From: JAPPFW01 sp965231815
Lineage (GTDB): Bacteria; Actinomycetota; Acidimicrobiia; Spongiisociales; Spongiisociaceae
Assembly: GCA_965231815.1 (NCBI GenBank)
Contig: OZ246890.1
Span: forward strand, 496,001-560,000
DNA: 64,000 nt
Reading direction: 5' to 3'
A program made the translations under genes and the position numbers. The notes beneath the pieces are model-generated. The model saw nothing but the letters and a program-made list of their open reading frames with translations. It was not told the DNA's origin and searched no databases. This document shows, in pieces, positions 7,536 through 15,881 of the stretch; the first letter of the stretch is position 1; each line of letters starts with the position of its first letter.

Positions 7536-8010
7536 GTCGATAGCCCACTCCAGGGGTGTTCTACCGTTGACGTTGTACAGGTGGGCATCGTCGGGTATCC
7601 CCTCGATACGGCATCGACCGTTCACGTGCAGCACACTTCGGTTGTCGACCAGTTTCCGGTCGCTGTTCCGGGTCCCTGTCCCAGCGCATCCTCCCGTCGA
7701 TGCGATAGAAGCCGGCATCGTCGGGGTTGTCGGGTTCGGTGACGGTGAGCGGCCACGGCTCGCAGGTTTCGTAGCCAGGATGCAGGTCGATAAGAGCCTG
7801 CCAGGCGGCCCCGGAACGCCCCGAAGTCGGCAGCGAACGGGATACGTGGTAGTCCTTTGCGCAGATCATGGGCGTACCTGGTGCGCCAGTCGGGGGCGTG
7901 GAGCGCCCCGTAGATGTACGCCCAGATGCCGTCTTTGTTGATGGCAGGGTCCTGGTAGCGCTGTTGGAACTGGTTGAGGCACCAGTCGGTAATGTTGTCG
8001 ACCCTCCCGT
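7520..8010 (-). pseudogene. Type ISP restriction-modification enzyme, C-terminal remnant
   Basis: Three frames of the minus strand together give one recognisable protein tail. The first part (about 8000-7800) reads DNITDWCLNQFQQRYQDP, AYIYGALHAPDWRTRY and LPRIPFAADFGAF. The second (about 7810-7650) reads LHPGYETCEPWPL. The third (about 7665-7525) reads IEGIPDDAHLYNVNGRTPLEW. These match in order the C-terminal target-recognition region of type ISP (LlaBIII-like) restriction enzymes. At least two frameshifts and the loss of the rest of the gene (over 1000 residues in the family) make it inactive. Its end runs into an IS3-like terminal repeat. Confidence 0.65.
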
Positions 8011-8063
8011 GGATCCCTTGGTGTTTCCCATCTCGGTGGACAGCAGTTTCGGGCTGCACACCC

Positions 8064-8376
8064 CTGGAGGCGATCCGCACCCTCCGGGACCGCTACGGGC
8101 CGGACATCCACATCACCGGCGGCATGAGCAACGTCTCGTTCGGCATACCCGCCCGCAAGCTCATGAACGCCGCCTTCATCAATCTGGCCGTCGAAGCGGG
8201 CGCGGACAGCGGCATCATCGATCCGGTCATGAACCCGGTGGCCGCGGCCTTCTCGGTGGATCGGAGCTCTGAGGCCTACGGGCTGGCCGAGGACACCCTT
8301 TCTGGGCCGTGACGAGATGTGCATGAACTACATCATGGCCTGGAGACAGGGTCGTCTCGACACGCCGATCAGGTAA
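8064..8376 (+). pseudogene. Pterin-binding methyltransferase, C-terminal fragment
   Basis: The frame gives RYGPDIHITGGMSNVSFGIP, then LMNAAFINLAVEAGADSGIIDPV. These are hallmarks of the dihydropteroate-synthase-like domain of methyltetrahydrofolate:corrinoid methyltransferases. The frame is lost after about 8300, and a neighbouring frame continues FLGRDEMCMNYIMAWRQGRL to a stop at 8376, so there is one frameshift. The N-terminal half is absent because it is replaced by the restriction-gene remnant. It is a dead fragment. Confidence 0.6.
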
Positions 8377-8438
8377 TCCCATCGCGAGATGATTATCAAC
8401 TAGATGTCTGTAACGCTTGTGCATCCTCGACGTTGGTT

Positions 8439-8705
8439 CTATCCTTGGCTCTGTATCAGTTCCTCTAGTTCGCTGATCCGGGCGGATAGCTGATAGTCAA
8501 GGTCGCGTATCCGCATACTCAAGTTATGTACCTGCGTTTCCAGTGTCTGTATCTCAAGCATTATAAATCTTACATCTCTCAAGTATGCCTCTAAAGCTAG
8601 ATGACGAACGGCAATGAGAAAGACGGATAGCAATACCAAAATCGACAGCAACAAGACTAGATTCTTGGCTAACGTTTGCCAGCTCATGATGTTGATCCTA
8701 TTCAC
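8439..8705 (-). CDS. Small membrane protein with coiled-coil tail, unknown
   Basis: The 88-residue product has one clear membrane helix (about residues 14-34) followed by a heptad-like helix rich in Leu, Glu and Arg (about 45-88), which is probably a coiled coil. Its start overlaps the stop of the upstream gene by 8 bp, so the two are translated together. Base composition is clearly lower in G+C than the surrounding DNA, a sign of foreign origin. I do not recognise the family. Confidence 0.5.
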   Translation of the reverse strand: MNRINIMSWQTLAKNLVLLLSILVLLSVFLIAVRHLALEAYLRDVRFIMLEIQTLETQVHNLSMRIRDLDYQLSARISELEELIQSQG

Positions 8706-9426
8706 AATCTAGATATGCCGCCGAGGATAGTTTAGGACCCACTGTGAACTCAGAGTAGTCACTGCTGTTGTCCCCGACTCTAATCGTCCCGGCTGCCGAA
8801 GCATCCCAACGATTGAGCCAGTTAGTTGAGGGTATGCAGACGGAGGACAAATACCCGAACATCCTGCTGGGTGTGTGATACCAAGGGGAATCGTAGGTAT
8901 CCCTTTCTGTACTACCTTTCCAAAGGATCCCATAGTGCTCGTGCTGGCCCCATTTGCCCTGGACTGTCCAGCAGCGTTGGGAGGTATTCGAAATGACTTT
9001 TCTAAGCCCAGATGGGTTTCTCGCTCCTTTAGCGGGTCTACTAGCTCGTAACGAGCAACCCCAATCTGATCGTGAGGAATTTACTAGCGTTCGGATCTCT
9101 ACTAATTCTGCCGGTGTTAGTTCTCCGACATACAGGGCTGTAGCTGGGTGACCTGTATCGTTTTCCCAAACAGCTATCGGGCTCCCGTCGGGGCCGCCGA
9201 TAACGAAAAGGTAGCCATCTCCGTTGAGCAGTTCCGGGATGTTCCCGTCAAAGGTGAGTCCGACGTAATCGGCCTGTACAACCAGCGCTTTGCTGCCGTA
9301 CAGCTCCGTATCGGCGGTGGTAGTTGCGCCGGCCGGGACCACCGCCGATGCCATCACAACTGCCAAGACCGTCACTAGGATAGTCCTCCGGCTGTATCGC
9401 CTCATCCATTCAGGTGTACGATGCAC
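8698..9426 (-). CDS. Secreted protein, unknown function
   Basis: The 242-residue protein has a strong signal peptide with a basic start (MRRYSRRT), a hydrophobic core (about residues 15-30) and a probable AGATT cleavage site. The mature part contains several cysteines (about residues 128, 155, 197 and the penultimate residue) that could form disulfides, and many Trp, Tyr, Ser and Asn residues. No family is recognised. It is translationally coupled to the small membrane protein downstream, so the two may act together at the cell surface. It lies among mobile-element remnants and has lower G+C than average. Confidence 0.55.
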   Translation of the reverse strand: MHRTPEWMRRYSRRTILVTVLAVVMASAVVPAGATTTADTELYGSKALVVQADYVGLTFDGNIPELLNGDGYLFVIGGPDGSPIAVWENDTGHPATALYVGELTPAELVEIRTLVNSSRSDWGCSLRASRPAKGARNPSGLRKVISNTSQRCWTVQGKWGQHEHYGILWKGSTERDTYDSPWYHTPSRMFGYLSSVCIPSTNWLNRWDASAAGTIRVGDNSSDYSEFTVGPKLSSAAYLDCE

Positions 9427-9454
9427 AGGCCCAACTATAGCGGCTCATCGGATT

Positions 9455-9544
9455 TCAGTGGGGAGTGACGGTGGTGAGTAGGTTCCAGTTGGGTTTCCCG
9501 GCGTAGAGGAGTACCCGTATTCGGTAGTTCGCGAAGCTGCGGAA
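9455..9544 (-). pseudogene. ISL3-type transposase, C-terminal remnant
   Basis: The minus strand encodes FRSFANYRIRVLLYAGKPNW followed by LLTTVTPH and a stop, the usual end of actinobacterial transposases of the IS204/IS1165 (ISL3) group. Nothing upstream of it is recognisable, so only about 28 codons survive. It abuts the IS3 orfB remnant on the other strand. Confidence 0.5.
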
Positions 9545-9554
9545 CGGGGCAGTT

Positions 9555-10115
9555 CAGCTTTCAGCCAGAATCCCGCCCAGGCAGCGGCACCCGACCTAGT
9601 GCGCCGGGAGTTCACCGCCACGGGACCGGACGAGATCTGGTGTGCGGACATCACCTACATCCCAACGGGAGCAGGGTTCCTGTATCTGGCTGCTGTGATC
9701 GACCTGTGGTCCCGACGAGTGGTCGGCTGGTCCATGCGAAATGACCTATCCACACCGCTGGTGACCGACGCCGTGGACATGGCCATCGGCCAGCGCAAAC
9801 CCGACCGGGTGATCCACCACTCAGACCGGGGAAGCCAATACAGCTCGAAGGCATTCAAGGCCCGATGCGAGAGGGCCGGCATCGAACTATCAACGGGACG
9901 CCGAGGCGACGCATACGACAACGCGGTAGCCGAGTCGTTCTTCGCCACCCTCGAAACCGAACTCCTGGACCGGACCGGCTTCGCCACCCGGGAACCAGGC
10001 CCGAACAGCCGTCTTCGATTTCATCGAAGGGTTCTACAACACCCGGAGACGGCACTCCACCATCGGATACCAATCACCCGCCGACTACGAAAGGAGCCAC
10101 CAAGCTAACATCTAA
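9555..10115 (+). pseudogene. IS3-family transposase orfB, truncated and frameshifted
   Basis: The frame encodes an rve-type integrase core: WCADITYIPTG with the first Asp, VIHHSDRGSQYSS with the second Asp, and VAESFFATLETELL with the catalytic Glu. The N-terminal half of OrfB and all of OrfA are missing. Near 9990 the frame shifts by one base; the true C-terminus (VFDFIEGFYNTRRRHSTIGY) continues in another frame to a stop at 10115. One extra G in the CCCGGG run would explain this. Sequence near 10135-10155 matches an IS3 right terminal repeat. The element is not functional. Confidence 0.8.
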
Positions 10116-10223
10116 CCCACAAGCCGAAAACCGTCCACAAAACCGGGGCGACTCCAATACAATCCCCGGTGCCTAATGGGGGTTCACCACTTCTAACCCC
10201 ACCCAACACACAACCCCCACCGT

Positions 10224-10272
10224 CTGTATGCGCCTTGTGTATGTGTCACTGTATGCGCTTCTTGTATGTGTC
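10224..10272. repeat. Two imperfect 24-bp direct repeats, period 25 bp
   Basis: CTGTATGCGCCTTGTGTATG with four further bases (10224-10247) is followed by CTGTATGCGCTTCTTGTATG with four further bases (10249-10272). The two differ at only a few positions. Iterated sites of this kind are often binding sites for a replication or regulatory protein, but nothing else here shows an origin. Confidence 0.5.
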
Positions 10273-10330
10273 GAGATGTGGGCTAGTGAACATCGCAGCG
10301 TATACACCGGATAGTTAACGGGGTTCTAAT

Positions 10331-10348
10331 CTTGTATCCGGATACAAG
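10331..10348. promoter_or_regulatory. Perfect 18-bp palindrome, operator-like
   Basis: CTTGTATCC is followed directly by its reverse complement GGATACAAG. It is a perfect two-fold symmetric site in a region with no gene and could be an orphan operator for a dimeric repressor. The gene it controlled is not visible. Confidence 0.4.
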
Positions 10349-10688
10349 GCCGGTCCATATAAGGCATGTTCGAGAACCCGTGGGGCGGTCGCCGAGCTGT
10401 TCCAGTATCTGCGTTTCGCGGTGTACGTAGCGGGGTGTCAGCTCCGATGGCTTCGGCTATCTGATCGCTAACAACGTCCCGGAAGTTGTCGTCCATTTAC
10501 TGTCTGAGGTCCCCCGGCTTCGGGTTCATTGCCGGCGTGTGGCATGTGGTATGTCAATCCCGATCGTTAACTATCGCCCCCGTCCTGGCATACTCTAAGG
10601 CCGGTTTTCCCTTTGATGATTCGGGTCGGATCTCAGGGGCCTGCAGCCGTCCTTATCTGCCGAAGCGGCCGGCTGAATTACCTGCTTA

Positions 10689-11645
10689 GAGGGTGCGCGG
10701 GTAGGTGGAAATCCACCGGTTGGGGTGTTATCTCGGGTTTCATACCGAGTGCAAAACAAATCCCCTAACCGGTGGAGGCATATTATGCGCGCGTTTGATC
10801 CCGAAGTCATAAAAGCGGTGTGGGAAGCTGTAAAGGGTCTGTTACCTGCCCGGGAGGACAATCATCCTCTGGGCTGTCACAATCCGCGTATCCCGGACCG
10901 GGTTTGCTTCCGGGGGATACTGATCCGGTTGGTGACGGGCTGTTCGTGGGTGAGCGCCGAACAACTCTTGGACAGGGCGGTGTCGGACACGACTTTGCGG
11001 GCCCGCCGCGATGAATGGATCCGAGCGGGCGTCTTCGACGCGTTGGTAGAAGAAGGTTTAGCGGCCTACGACCGTGTGATCGGGTTGGACCTGAGCGAGG
11101 TTTCAGTCGACGGTAGCCAACACAAAGCGCCCTGCGGGGGGAAGGAACCGGGAAAAACCCCTGCGACCGGGCCAAATCCGGGTGGAAATGGTCCCTCGCC
11201 ACAGACCGCAACGGCATCCCGATCGGTTGGGCCACAAACGGCGCCAACCGCCACGACAGCATCCTATTCCAGCCCACCCTCGAAGCGGTCGACCGACGGG
11301 GACTGCTCCCCGACATAGAAACCCTTCACCTAGACCGAGGCTACGACAGCAAAGCTGTGCGTGCCCTCTGCGACGCCGCCGGCATAACCGACGTCATCTG
11401 CGCCAAGAAAAAACCACGAGGCCAAACCGGCAACACCAAAACACCCGCACCCCTCGGTATGCGCTGGACCGTCGAACGAACCAACTCATGGCTCACCAAC
11501 TACGGGCAACTCCGCCGCAACACCGACCGAAACACCCACCACCGACACGCCCAACTCAACCTAGCCATCACCCTCATCATCACCATCAAACTCATCAAAT
11601 GGCGAGACCGCTGGAACCTCAACTAACCCCTACCCGCGGACGCTC
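10689..11645 (+). mobile_element. Complete IS5-family-like insertion sequence, 957 bp
   Basis: Imperfect terminal inverted repeats are visible: GAGGGTGCGCGGGTAGG (10689-10705) on the left and, in reverse complement, GAGCGTCCGCGGGTAGG (11629-11645) on the right. TTA occurs immediately outside both ends (10686-10688 and 11646-11648), which fits a 3-bp target duplication of the TNA type known for IS5-family subgroups. A single transposase split over two frames fills the element. Confidence 0.82.
10785..11626 (+). CDS. IS5-family transposase, two frames joined by a -1 shift
   Basis: The first frame from ATG 10785 encodes the N-terminal domain (WEAVKGLLPAR, then PDRVCFRGILIRLVTGCSW) and the first DDE Asp in SEVSVDGSQHK. 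At a run of six G (11136-11141) the reading must slip back one base. The second frame then reads GTGKNPCDRAKSGWKWS, then LHLDRGYDSKAV with the second Asp, and WTVERTNSWLTNYGQLRR with the Glu. Several IS5 subgroups use programmed frameshifting, and G-GGG-GGA is a plausible slippery site. A missing G from sequencing is an equally simple explanation. Confidence 0.78.
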
Positions 11646-11682
11646 TTATTGGCTATTTCTGTTATACTCAGGAAAACGAAGA

Positions 11683-11730
11683 GCCCGTAGTACTCGGTCA
11701 AAGTTTGGCTACTTATCGAGCACTACGGGC
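11683..11730 (+). repeat. Inverted repeat just right of the IS5-like element
   Basis: CCCGTAGTACTCG (11684-11696) and CGAGCACTACGGG (11717-11729) pair with one mismatch around a 20-base loop. It has no T tract on either side. It could be a terminator, a recombination site or the end of the element that carries the recombinase-like gene. Confidence 0.45.
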
Positions 11731-11777
11731 CAACACCCACAAAGGGGATGTTCGGTGTCTAGTATAGCACAGCGCCC

Positions 11778-11878
11778 GCCTGAGCGATCGCTCTCTGGGC
11801 AGTCGTGGCGGTTCGTGTTGCTGACCGCCTCCCCACGGTGCGGCCTGAGCGGCCCCCCTCTGGGCAGTCCTGGCGGCT
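11778..11878 (+). repeat. Imperfect 36-bp direct repeat, period 65 bp
   Basis: GCCTGAGCG...CTCTGGGCAGTC.TGGCGG occurs at 11778-11813 and 11843-11878. In different frames both copies encode PERxxSGQSWR, so the start of the recombinase-like gene has been partly duplicated. The period is not a multiple of three, so the upstream copy is out of frame. Confidence 0.5.
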
Positions 11879-12835
11879 GGCTGTGACCTGTTTCACCCGG
11901 GCTCCGCTGTCTGCGGATCTGTCTCCTGACGTGTTGGAGAGGCTGTCGTCGTGGCGCTCGCCGGTTTGGGACAGCTATCCGGATGGCAGCGGCGGCCTCG
12001 AAACGCTGGTGTGGCCGACGGTTCGCTGCTGGGTTGCGGCTGCCCATCCGGATAGCGTTTCGACGGTCCGCGAGATGCTTCGTGTTGCTTCGGGTTCGCT
12101 GCCTGGATATTCGGGGTGTCGGCCACGGTCGATGTCCGAATGTTGTGTCCCGCTAACGTGGAGTACTGGGTGTTCAAAGCGAACGCTCATAAGAGTGTGG
12201 TGTGGCGCCGCCACACCAGGTGGGTGCTGCGTCGGGTGGGGCGGGCTGTGTTCCCGGACGGCTGGGCTGTGGCCCCTGTTGGGGAACCGATCGGGAAACA
12301 GGTCCCGGCCGCTCCGTACACGCCGGGTGACGAGGCGGCGTTCCGGCTGTCGGCTTGTTTGCCTTCTCGGGTGGCGCCCGCGGGCCGACGGTGGGTGGTC
12401 GCCGCCACTCTCGGAGCTGGGCTGCTCAGCCCGGTCATCGCGTCGGCTGCGACCGACGATGTAGTCACATTGGGTGGTGGCCGGCTCGGTGTCCAAGCGA
12501 GGGGCACACATCCGCGTGTGGTGCCCATCCGAGCCGATTACACATCGCTCGTACGCGAGGCTGTGGAGCTGGTTGGCGGCGGCCGGTTCGTGACCGCTGT
12601 GCATCGGACAGCCGTGTACAGCGTCTGCCGCCAGGTCGGGATCGGTGGCCGTACCCTGTCGGTGCGGCGTGCCCGTTCCACCTGGCTGGTCGCTCACCTA
12701 AACGCCGCCACGCCCCTGTCGGCGCTGCGCCGGATCGCAGGTCCCCTGTCGGGTGACACCCTCACCGCGCTGCTAGCAGCTGCGACCTCTGACCTCGATC
12801 CGGTAGAAGCCGCCCTCGAAGGGTTGAAAGCGTGA
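11805..12835 (+). pseudogene. Tyrosine-recombinase-like protein, frameshifted
   Basis: Two frames join near 12090 into one protein of about 340 residues. The first gives LSPDVLERLSSWRSPVWDSY and STVREMLRVASG; the second continues GFAAWIFGV, then LCPANVEYWVFKANAHKSVV and a C-terminal segment RRARSTWLVAHLNAATPLSA. That last segment resembles the arginine/HL region of tyrosine recombinases, but I see no catalytic tyrosine. It overlaps the next gene by four bases (GTGA), so the two formed one transcriptional and translational unit. It may be an accessory or DNA-binding protein of a mobile element. The assignment is tentative. Confidence 0.45.
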
Positions 12836-14298
12836 GCAGCAAAGCCCGGGCTGCCCGCCGCCGCCAAGACCGTTACGCCGAGCAGGGCAAGCTGGACCCG
12901 GCCCGGCTGTACGAACTGAACGCCCGGCGGAGACTTCCCGGAGACCATCCCAGCGCCGACAACCACGAAACAGGCCGGTCGGGTGTCCACATCTGGGGAG
13001 ATACCGCCGAGGGGGGGAGTCCGCCGGCGGGGACCGATAATCACAACCGCCGCCGACGCCCTGCGCATGTATCAGTACGTGGGCAACACCGGGGTCTGCA
13101 AACGCATAGACAAGGTCCTGCGCGACCATCCGGGAGAACAGCCCGTGCTGTCTACCCGGATGATCCTCACAGCTATGCTGCTCGCTGCTCAGCACCAAGG
13201 CAGCTACAAGCGGACCGTGTCCTCCCGCCGTCGGTCCCGAAACGGGTCGCCCGCAAGGTAGCTGAGATCGCCGTCGACGCCACCGACTACCAAACCTGGG
13301 CACGCACCACCGACTTCTCATCCCAGTCGGAGGTCAACGCCGGCCGCATACCATCAGAAACGATCCTCAAACCCAACGGCAAGATCCAACACACCAAGGA
13401 CGACGAAGCCGGCACCGGCTGGCGCAGCGCAACGTCGAAACACCCGGCCGGGTCGTTCAACGGCTACTCCGCTCATCTAGCCGTCGCGATACGCGCTCTC
13501 ATCGGGGGCAAACGGCAGCAGCCTGTCCCCCCGTACATCGTATCCATGGTCCTCACACCCGCCGACGTAGAAGCCGGACCCATCGGATATCAGGTAACCG
13601 TCAAAGCGAAACAGCTAGCACCCAGGCTCAAAGTCGTGAAAGCCGACCAGCACTACACCGCCAAGAAAACAACCTTCGTCCGGCCCCTACGGGAACACGG
13701 CTGGGACCTGGTTATGAACCAGTCCGTCGACGAACAGCAGATCGTCAGACTCATCACCGTAGGCAAACACAACACCCCCCTGATCGTACATTGCGGCACT
13801 CCCCTGACCCACTGGACACCCAAACATCTACATACCCCACCCGACGGGCGGAAAAAACTGATCTGCCCCCAATGCGCAGGCAAAGCCAAAAGCACAGCCA
13901 AAACCTACAACCCCAAACGGGCCAACCGTGTCAAAGGCAGCAGCGACCTGCCCGTCCCCGCCGTCACCGACAGGGAAACCTGCTGCGACGGGATGATCAA
14001 CCTCGGCGTCGACGAGCTGGACAACTACCAGCGCAACGCCTACGGCACCACGAAGTGGGCAACCGACTACGCCGGACGCAACCCCGTCGAAGGCGTCAAC
14101 AGCATGATCAAAGACGACGGCAGCTTCGAGAAAGACTCCTGCCGCGCGTTCGGTCTCGCTGCCCACACACTCGCCGCGCTCGCAGCCGCCGTCATCCACA
14201 ACCTCAAACAAACCCGACGAACCCGAAACCCCGAGAAGGACAACCCAACCACCACAACCCCACCAACCCAGTCCACACCCACCCGGGCACCCCCATAA
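12832..14298 (+). pseudogene. DDE-transposase-like protein, frameshifted
   Basis: The frame from GTG 12832 begins SSKARAARRRQDRYAEQGKL, shifts near 12975 into another frame (ADALRMYQYVGNTGVCKRID ... LSTRMILTAMLLAAQHQGSY), and returns near 13230. The rest, about 350 residues, has candidate acidic residues spaced like a DDE nuclease: AVDATDYQTW, VVKADQHYT and GRNPVEGVNSMI. It has a CPQC zinc-type motif between them and a long helical tail with NLKQTRR. It looks like a transposase partner of the recombinase-like gene. Two frameshifts make it inactive unless the sequence is wrong. The family is not recognised. Confidence 0.5.
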
Positions 14299-14437
14299 AT
14301 CAACCCCCCACCGCTCACCCTTGACGGGAACCCACCCGTCCAATCAACCGCGTCCATAACCGACCGTCGCGGCCGCCATACCCCCGTAACCACAGCCACA
14401 CACCCCCACGCCCCGGCCAAACACACCCGAACACCCC

Positions 14438-14457
14438 TGAAAACGGCCCAAGATCCC
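14438..14457. repeat. 20-bp repeat, copy 2
   Basis: This is identical to 7483-7502 and in the same orientation. It lies in an unusually C-rich tail (14290-14510) behind the transposase-like gene. Confidence 0.5.
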
Positions 14458-14512
14458 CCCAACACCCCTAACCCGCGAACACAACAGCCCATAACACGCG
14501 ACCACCCCGTCG

Positions 14513-14597
14513 TGGGCGAGAGAGGACTCGAACCTCCACGAGCTCAATGCTCACTGGGTCCTGAACCCAGCGCGTCTACCAATTCCGCCACTCGCCC
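14513..14597 (-). tRNA. tRNA-Leu (CAG)
   Basis: The 85-nt gene has a GGGCGAG/CTCGCCC acceptor stem, a Leu-type D-arm, anticodon loop TTCAGGA with anticodon CAG, a long variable arm and a normal T-arm with GTTCGAGTC. CCA is not encoded. Confidence 0.93.
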
Positions 14598-14888
14598 AGA
14601 CCGCCGTATAGTACCTAGAGATTGCGTCGCGAGCCACCCGAAATACGTAGTCTGGGGGCGTGGCGAAACCTAAAGATGGACTGGATGACCTGGCGTAGGC
14701 ACAGCAAGCTCCTCAGCAGCACCGACGCCAGTGGACGGCTCAGGTGCCTGATCGTGAGTGCTGCCGGCTCGGGGCGATCAACGGCTTCGCATAGTCCGCC
14801 CCCTCCGGCGGCAACGTCTTGTACGGCTAGGCGGGCTTCTTCGATGGCCGGAAACAAGGTCCGCCGCCGACGTGTGGAGTAGCCCGGC

Positions 14889-15875
14889 ATGAAGCGCTTC
14901 ACCAATCTTGCGCTGGCCGGGTTGCTAACGCTAGCCATCGCTACCGGTCTGCTGGCACAAGGTCTCGGAACCGGATGGTCACGATGGGCGACCGTAGCCC
15001 ACGGTGTTCTGGGCCTAGCCTTCCTGCTCCTCGTACCCTGGAAGTCTCAGATAGCCAAGGCAGGGCTCAAACGGTGCAGAGCAAGATCCGTCTGGTCGGT
15101 GGCGTTGGTGATAACGGTCGTGACCACCATCGGGTCCGGGTTGCTGCAGATGACCGGCACGGTACGCTTCCTCGGTCCTCTAACCACGATGCAGGTACAT
15201 GTCGGGGCGGCCGTAGCGTCGGCTGCTCTGGTGGCGGTCCACTACCTGAGCCATCCGGTTCGCCCCCGGCCGACGGATCTCGGAAGGCGTAACCTGGTTC
15301 GGGTCGTGTCCTTGTCGGCCGTGGCGGGCTTGACCCTGGCCGGATGGGAATCCGCGGTGGGAGCGCTCGGATGGTCTGGAGGGCAGCGGCGTTTCACCGG
15401 TTCCCACGAACGTGGCAGTGGTAATCCGGCCGCCATGCCGGTGACGCAGTGGTTCACCGACAAGGTTCCGGTTGTTGACCGGCTGGAGTTGACCGTCGCC
15501 GGCCGGCGGCTCGGGCCGGCGGATCTCGCCGAGTTTCCGATGGAGAGCCTGGAGGCCACCCTCGACTGCACGAGTGGCTGGTATTCAACCCAGCAGTGGA
15601 AAGGGGTGCGTCTCGATAGGCTTCTCGACGGGGCGGAGGCGAACAGCATCGCGGTCCGCTCGGTAACGGGCTACAGCCGCCGGTTTCCGGCGGAGGACGC
15701 CCACCGCATCTGGCTGGCGGTGGAGCTGGGAGGGGCGCCGCTCAGCCCGGGCCACGGGTTCCCGGCTCGCATCGTCGCTCCCGGACGACGAGGGTTCTGG
15801 TGGGTGAAATGGGTCGAGTCCGTCCAGCCTTCCGAGGTTCCGGCCTGGTTCCAAGTTCCCTTCCCGCTCACCTGA
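14889..15875 (+). CDS. Membrane-anchored molybdopterin-dependent oxidoreductase
   Basis: The 328-residue protein starts with about four membrane helices (residues 5-160, with histidines in VAHG, QVHVG and VHYLSHP that could bind haem). After a linker comes a sulfite-oxidase-like Moco domain (about 185-325) with LDCTSGWYSTQQWKGVRL, whose cysteine is the usual molybdenum ligand, and GFPARIVAPGRRGFWWVKW near the end. The architecture suggests a haem-binding membrane part fused to the catalytic part, somewhat like a single-chain MsrPQ. The enzyme domain should face outside. The substrate is unknown; sulfite or a sulfoxide is a guess. Confidence 0.8.
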   Translation: MKRFTNLALAGLLTLAIATGLLAQGLGTGWSRWATVAHGVLGLAFLLLVPWKSQIAKAGLKRCRARSVWSVALVITVVTTIGSGLLQMTGTVRFLGPLTTMQVHVGAAVASAALVAVHYLSHPVRPRPTDLGRRNLVRVVSLSAVAGLTLAGWESAVGALGWSGGQRRFTGSHERGSGNPAAMPVTQWFTDKVPVVDRLELTVAGRRLGPADLAEFPMESLEATLDCTSGWYSTQQWKGVRLDRLLDGAEANSIAVRSVTGYSRRFPAEDAHRIWLAVELGGAPLSPGHGFPARIVAPGRRGFWWVKWVESVQPSEVPAWFQVPFPLT

Positions 15876-15881
15876 CCTGAC

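Larger units (their letters stand above)
10116..10688. other. Non-coding stretch between IS elements
   Basis: No convincing gene is seen. The first 40 bp hold an IS3-type right end (CCGGGGCGACTCCA near 10140-10155). The rest contains a pair of 24-bp repeats, an 18-bp palindrome (both listed separately), and a T/A-richer segment around 10280-10350. Confidence 0.5.

Noticed and set aside
11182..11886. 234-codon frame over the IS transposase
   Set aside because: It is an off-frame reading of the transposase with Pro/Arg/His-rich sequence; the DDE motifs lie in another frame.
13791..14343. Frames on both strands over the DDE-like gene
   Set aside because: Both are Arg/Pro- or Gly/Val-rich shadows; the coherent motifs are in the frame of 12832-14298.
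14615..14890. Possible small genes on either strand between tRNA-Leu and the molybdopterin oxidoreductase
   Set aside because: Neither frame has a ribosome binding site or a recognisable composition; the 290-bp stretch is left as intergenic.
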